DNA of 64,000 nucleotides from the NCBI GenBank assembly GCA_009746045.1, contig RPFO01000078.1, positions 639,016-703,015 of the forward strand, read 5' to 3'. The notes under the pieces are model-generated. The model made no database searches and was not told the origin of the DNA. It saw only the letters and a program-made list of their open reading frames with translations. Position numbers and translations under genes: made by a program. This document shows positions 62,990 through 64,000 of the stretch, one piece after another. The DNA is from Mesostigma viride. Taxonomy: Eukaryota > Streptophyta > Mesostigmatophyceae > Mesostigmatales > Mesostigmataceae. Every line of letters begins with the position of its first letter. Within the stretch, counting starts at the first letter, position 1.

Positions 62990-64000
62990 CATGCGTCAGG
63001 CCATTGAGCATTGAGAGGTCCATTCGATTATTAACTCCCGCCCCCGGCTGCAGATATACGCCCTCTTCTCCCTCCTTGGACGCTCCAGCCTCCATCGGGG
63101 AGCTCTGGCCTCCCAAGCCCATCACCACTTTGACCGAATCCTCCATCCGCGCCCTCCTTAAGGAAGCTTTCGAGCAGCACGTGACCCCCCTTGCCACAGA
63201 TGTGGCGGCAATGGGCGGCACGCTGGCTGCTGAGCTCCCCAACATCCCCACCGCAACGTACCGCCACCCTCCTCGCCTCCACCCCCCCCTCCGCCTCCAC
63301 CGACTCCATCACCGCCCAGCTCCGCGACATCGACCAGCGTCTTAAGGACAATGCCATCGCTATCGAGGTCCTGCAGAACACCGCAGGCCTCACCGCCCAG
63401 GCGGTGAAGGACATTGCCACCAAGCCAGCCCCGGCCTGCTGGCCTGGCCGGCGATGCTCCTCCCACCGCGACCTGGGCGGACATGCTTAACCCAGCAGCA
63501 CGCCACCTCCACCACCTCCGCCGTCGCAGCACAGCTCCAACAGCAGACGCTCGACCTCCGCAAGGAGGCCGAGCTCGCCAAGCGCAGCCTCCACGCCATA
63601 CTCAAGAACTTCGACATGGAGGAAGGTGAGAATTCCGAGAAGCTTGCACGTGCGTTTGAGTCAGCAAAATCCTTGATCGCATGGGCCTTCTGGGTGAGAT
63701 TAAGCTGACCGCCCACCGCCTCCCCCGCGCGCGGGGCAAGGCAGGGGCGCCTTGGCTTCTCCTCATCTTTGAGAGCCCATCGGACAAGATTTCGTTTCTC
63801 AGACGCCGCAAGCGGCTCCTCGAGAACACTCCCTTCATGCACCGTGGACGACGACTTGACCCTGCAGGGTCAAGTGCACCATGGTGCAGCAACAACGGCG
63901 ACGGGAGCTATGGCCGACCTACCTCCAGCTCCGGCAGACCAAGGCGGGCCAGCCGGTGTACTGGAAGGGGGCGGCCATCTACGTCGGGCGTCGGCCACAA
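62990..64000 (+). pseudogene. L1-like LINE ORF1, frameshifted, runs off the window
   Basis: Segments in changing frames are: a Pro-rich N-terminus, a coiled coil (ITAQLRDIDQRLKDNAIAIE, VLQNTAGLTAQAVKDIATK), ATWADML, then LQQQTLDLRKEAELAKRSLH, AILKNFDMEEGENSEKLARA, APWLLLIFESPSDKISFLRR and RRELWPTYLQLRQTKAGQPV with YWKGAAIYVG. This order of coiled coil, RNA-binding fold and W-rich C-terminal motif is typical of the ORF1 of algal L1-like LINEs. That ORF1 is an RNA-binding chaperone accompanying the RT. At least three frame changes are visible. ORF2 would lie beyond 64000. Confidence 0.75.

Overview
The window is nuclear DNA from an intron-rich eukaryote. Evidence for this: spliced host genes with GT-AG introns, TATA-box promoters, many tetra- and pentanucleotide microsatellites, and a transposon mix of chromodomain Ty3/gypsy, tyrosine-recombinase (DIRS-like) elements, hAT and L1-like LINEs. 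A green alga is my best guess, but nothing here fixes the species. No bacterial operon, CRISPR array, rRNA or tRNA was recognised.

Left half (1-35.3 kb): a stack of nested insertions whose order can be read from target-site duplications (TSDs). The oldest layer is an L1-like LINE ORF1 on the minus strand, now split between 18501-19039 and 35053-35.3 kb. A 16-kb LTR element (19040-35047, TSD CTACC) landed in it. A hAT element, whose transposase is at 3-1422 and whose right end is probably at 18500, abuts the left piece. Inside that hAT sits a young chromodomain Ty3/gypsy element (1875-18080, TSD CCTTG, two 571-bp LTRs with one visible difference). Inside the gypsy sit two composite repeats (4356-7275 and 8928-11333) and a tiny LINE tail (11674-11776). 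The gypsy carries a separate ORF with an RNase H1 hybrid-binding (viroplasmin) fold before gag. It also has extra ORFs after the integrase, and a G-rich polypurine motif repeated at its ORF junctions. The 16-kb LTR element carries only gag-like genes. It includes two head-to-head copies that form a palindrome of about 6 kb, a truncated LINE in its 5' LTR and a 5.8-kb insertion in its gag.

Right half (35.3-64 kb): the remains of an inverted pair of DIRS-like elements (36.0-39.1 kb) are followed by a host gene on the minus strand. That gene (39.6-49.3 kb) is a nine-exon JmjC-domain oxygenase whose exon phases all agree. Two more possible minus-strand host genes follow: a four-exon cysteine-rich protein (53.4-54.3 kb) and a three-exon tail-anchored membrane protein (55.4-56.7 kb). 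Between them lie an inverted repeat with a very large CCTTG array (50.7-52.3 kb), a CCCA/CCCG array (57.9-58.3 kb) and a TTAG array (59.4-59.5 kb). The window ends with a LINE reverse-transcriptase fragment, an unassigned 135-codon ORF, a complete non-autonomous hAT element with an 8-bp TSD (61287-62800) and the ORF1 of another L1-like LINE.

Most transposon genes here are broken by stops and frameshifts. Single-base breaks in the gypsy pol, which has nearly identical LTRs, may partly be assembly errors. All gene models are hand-read from sequence; no database search was run.
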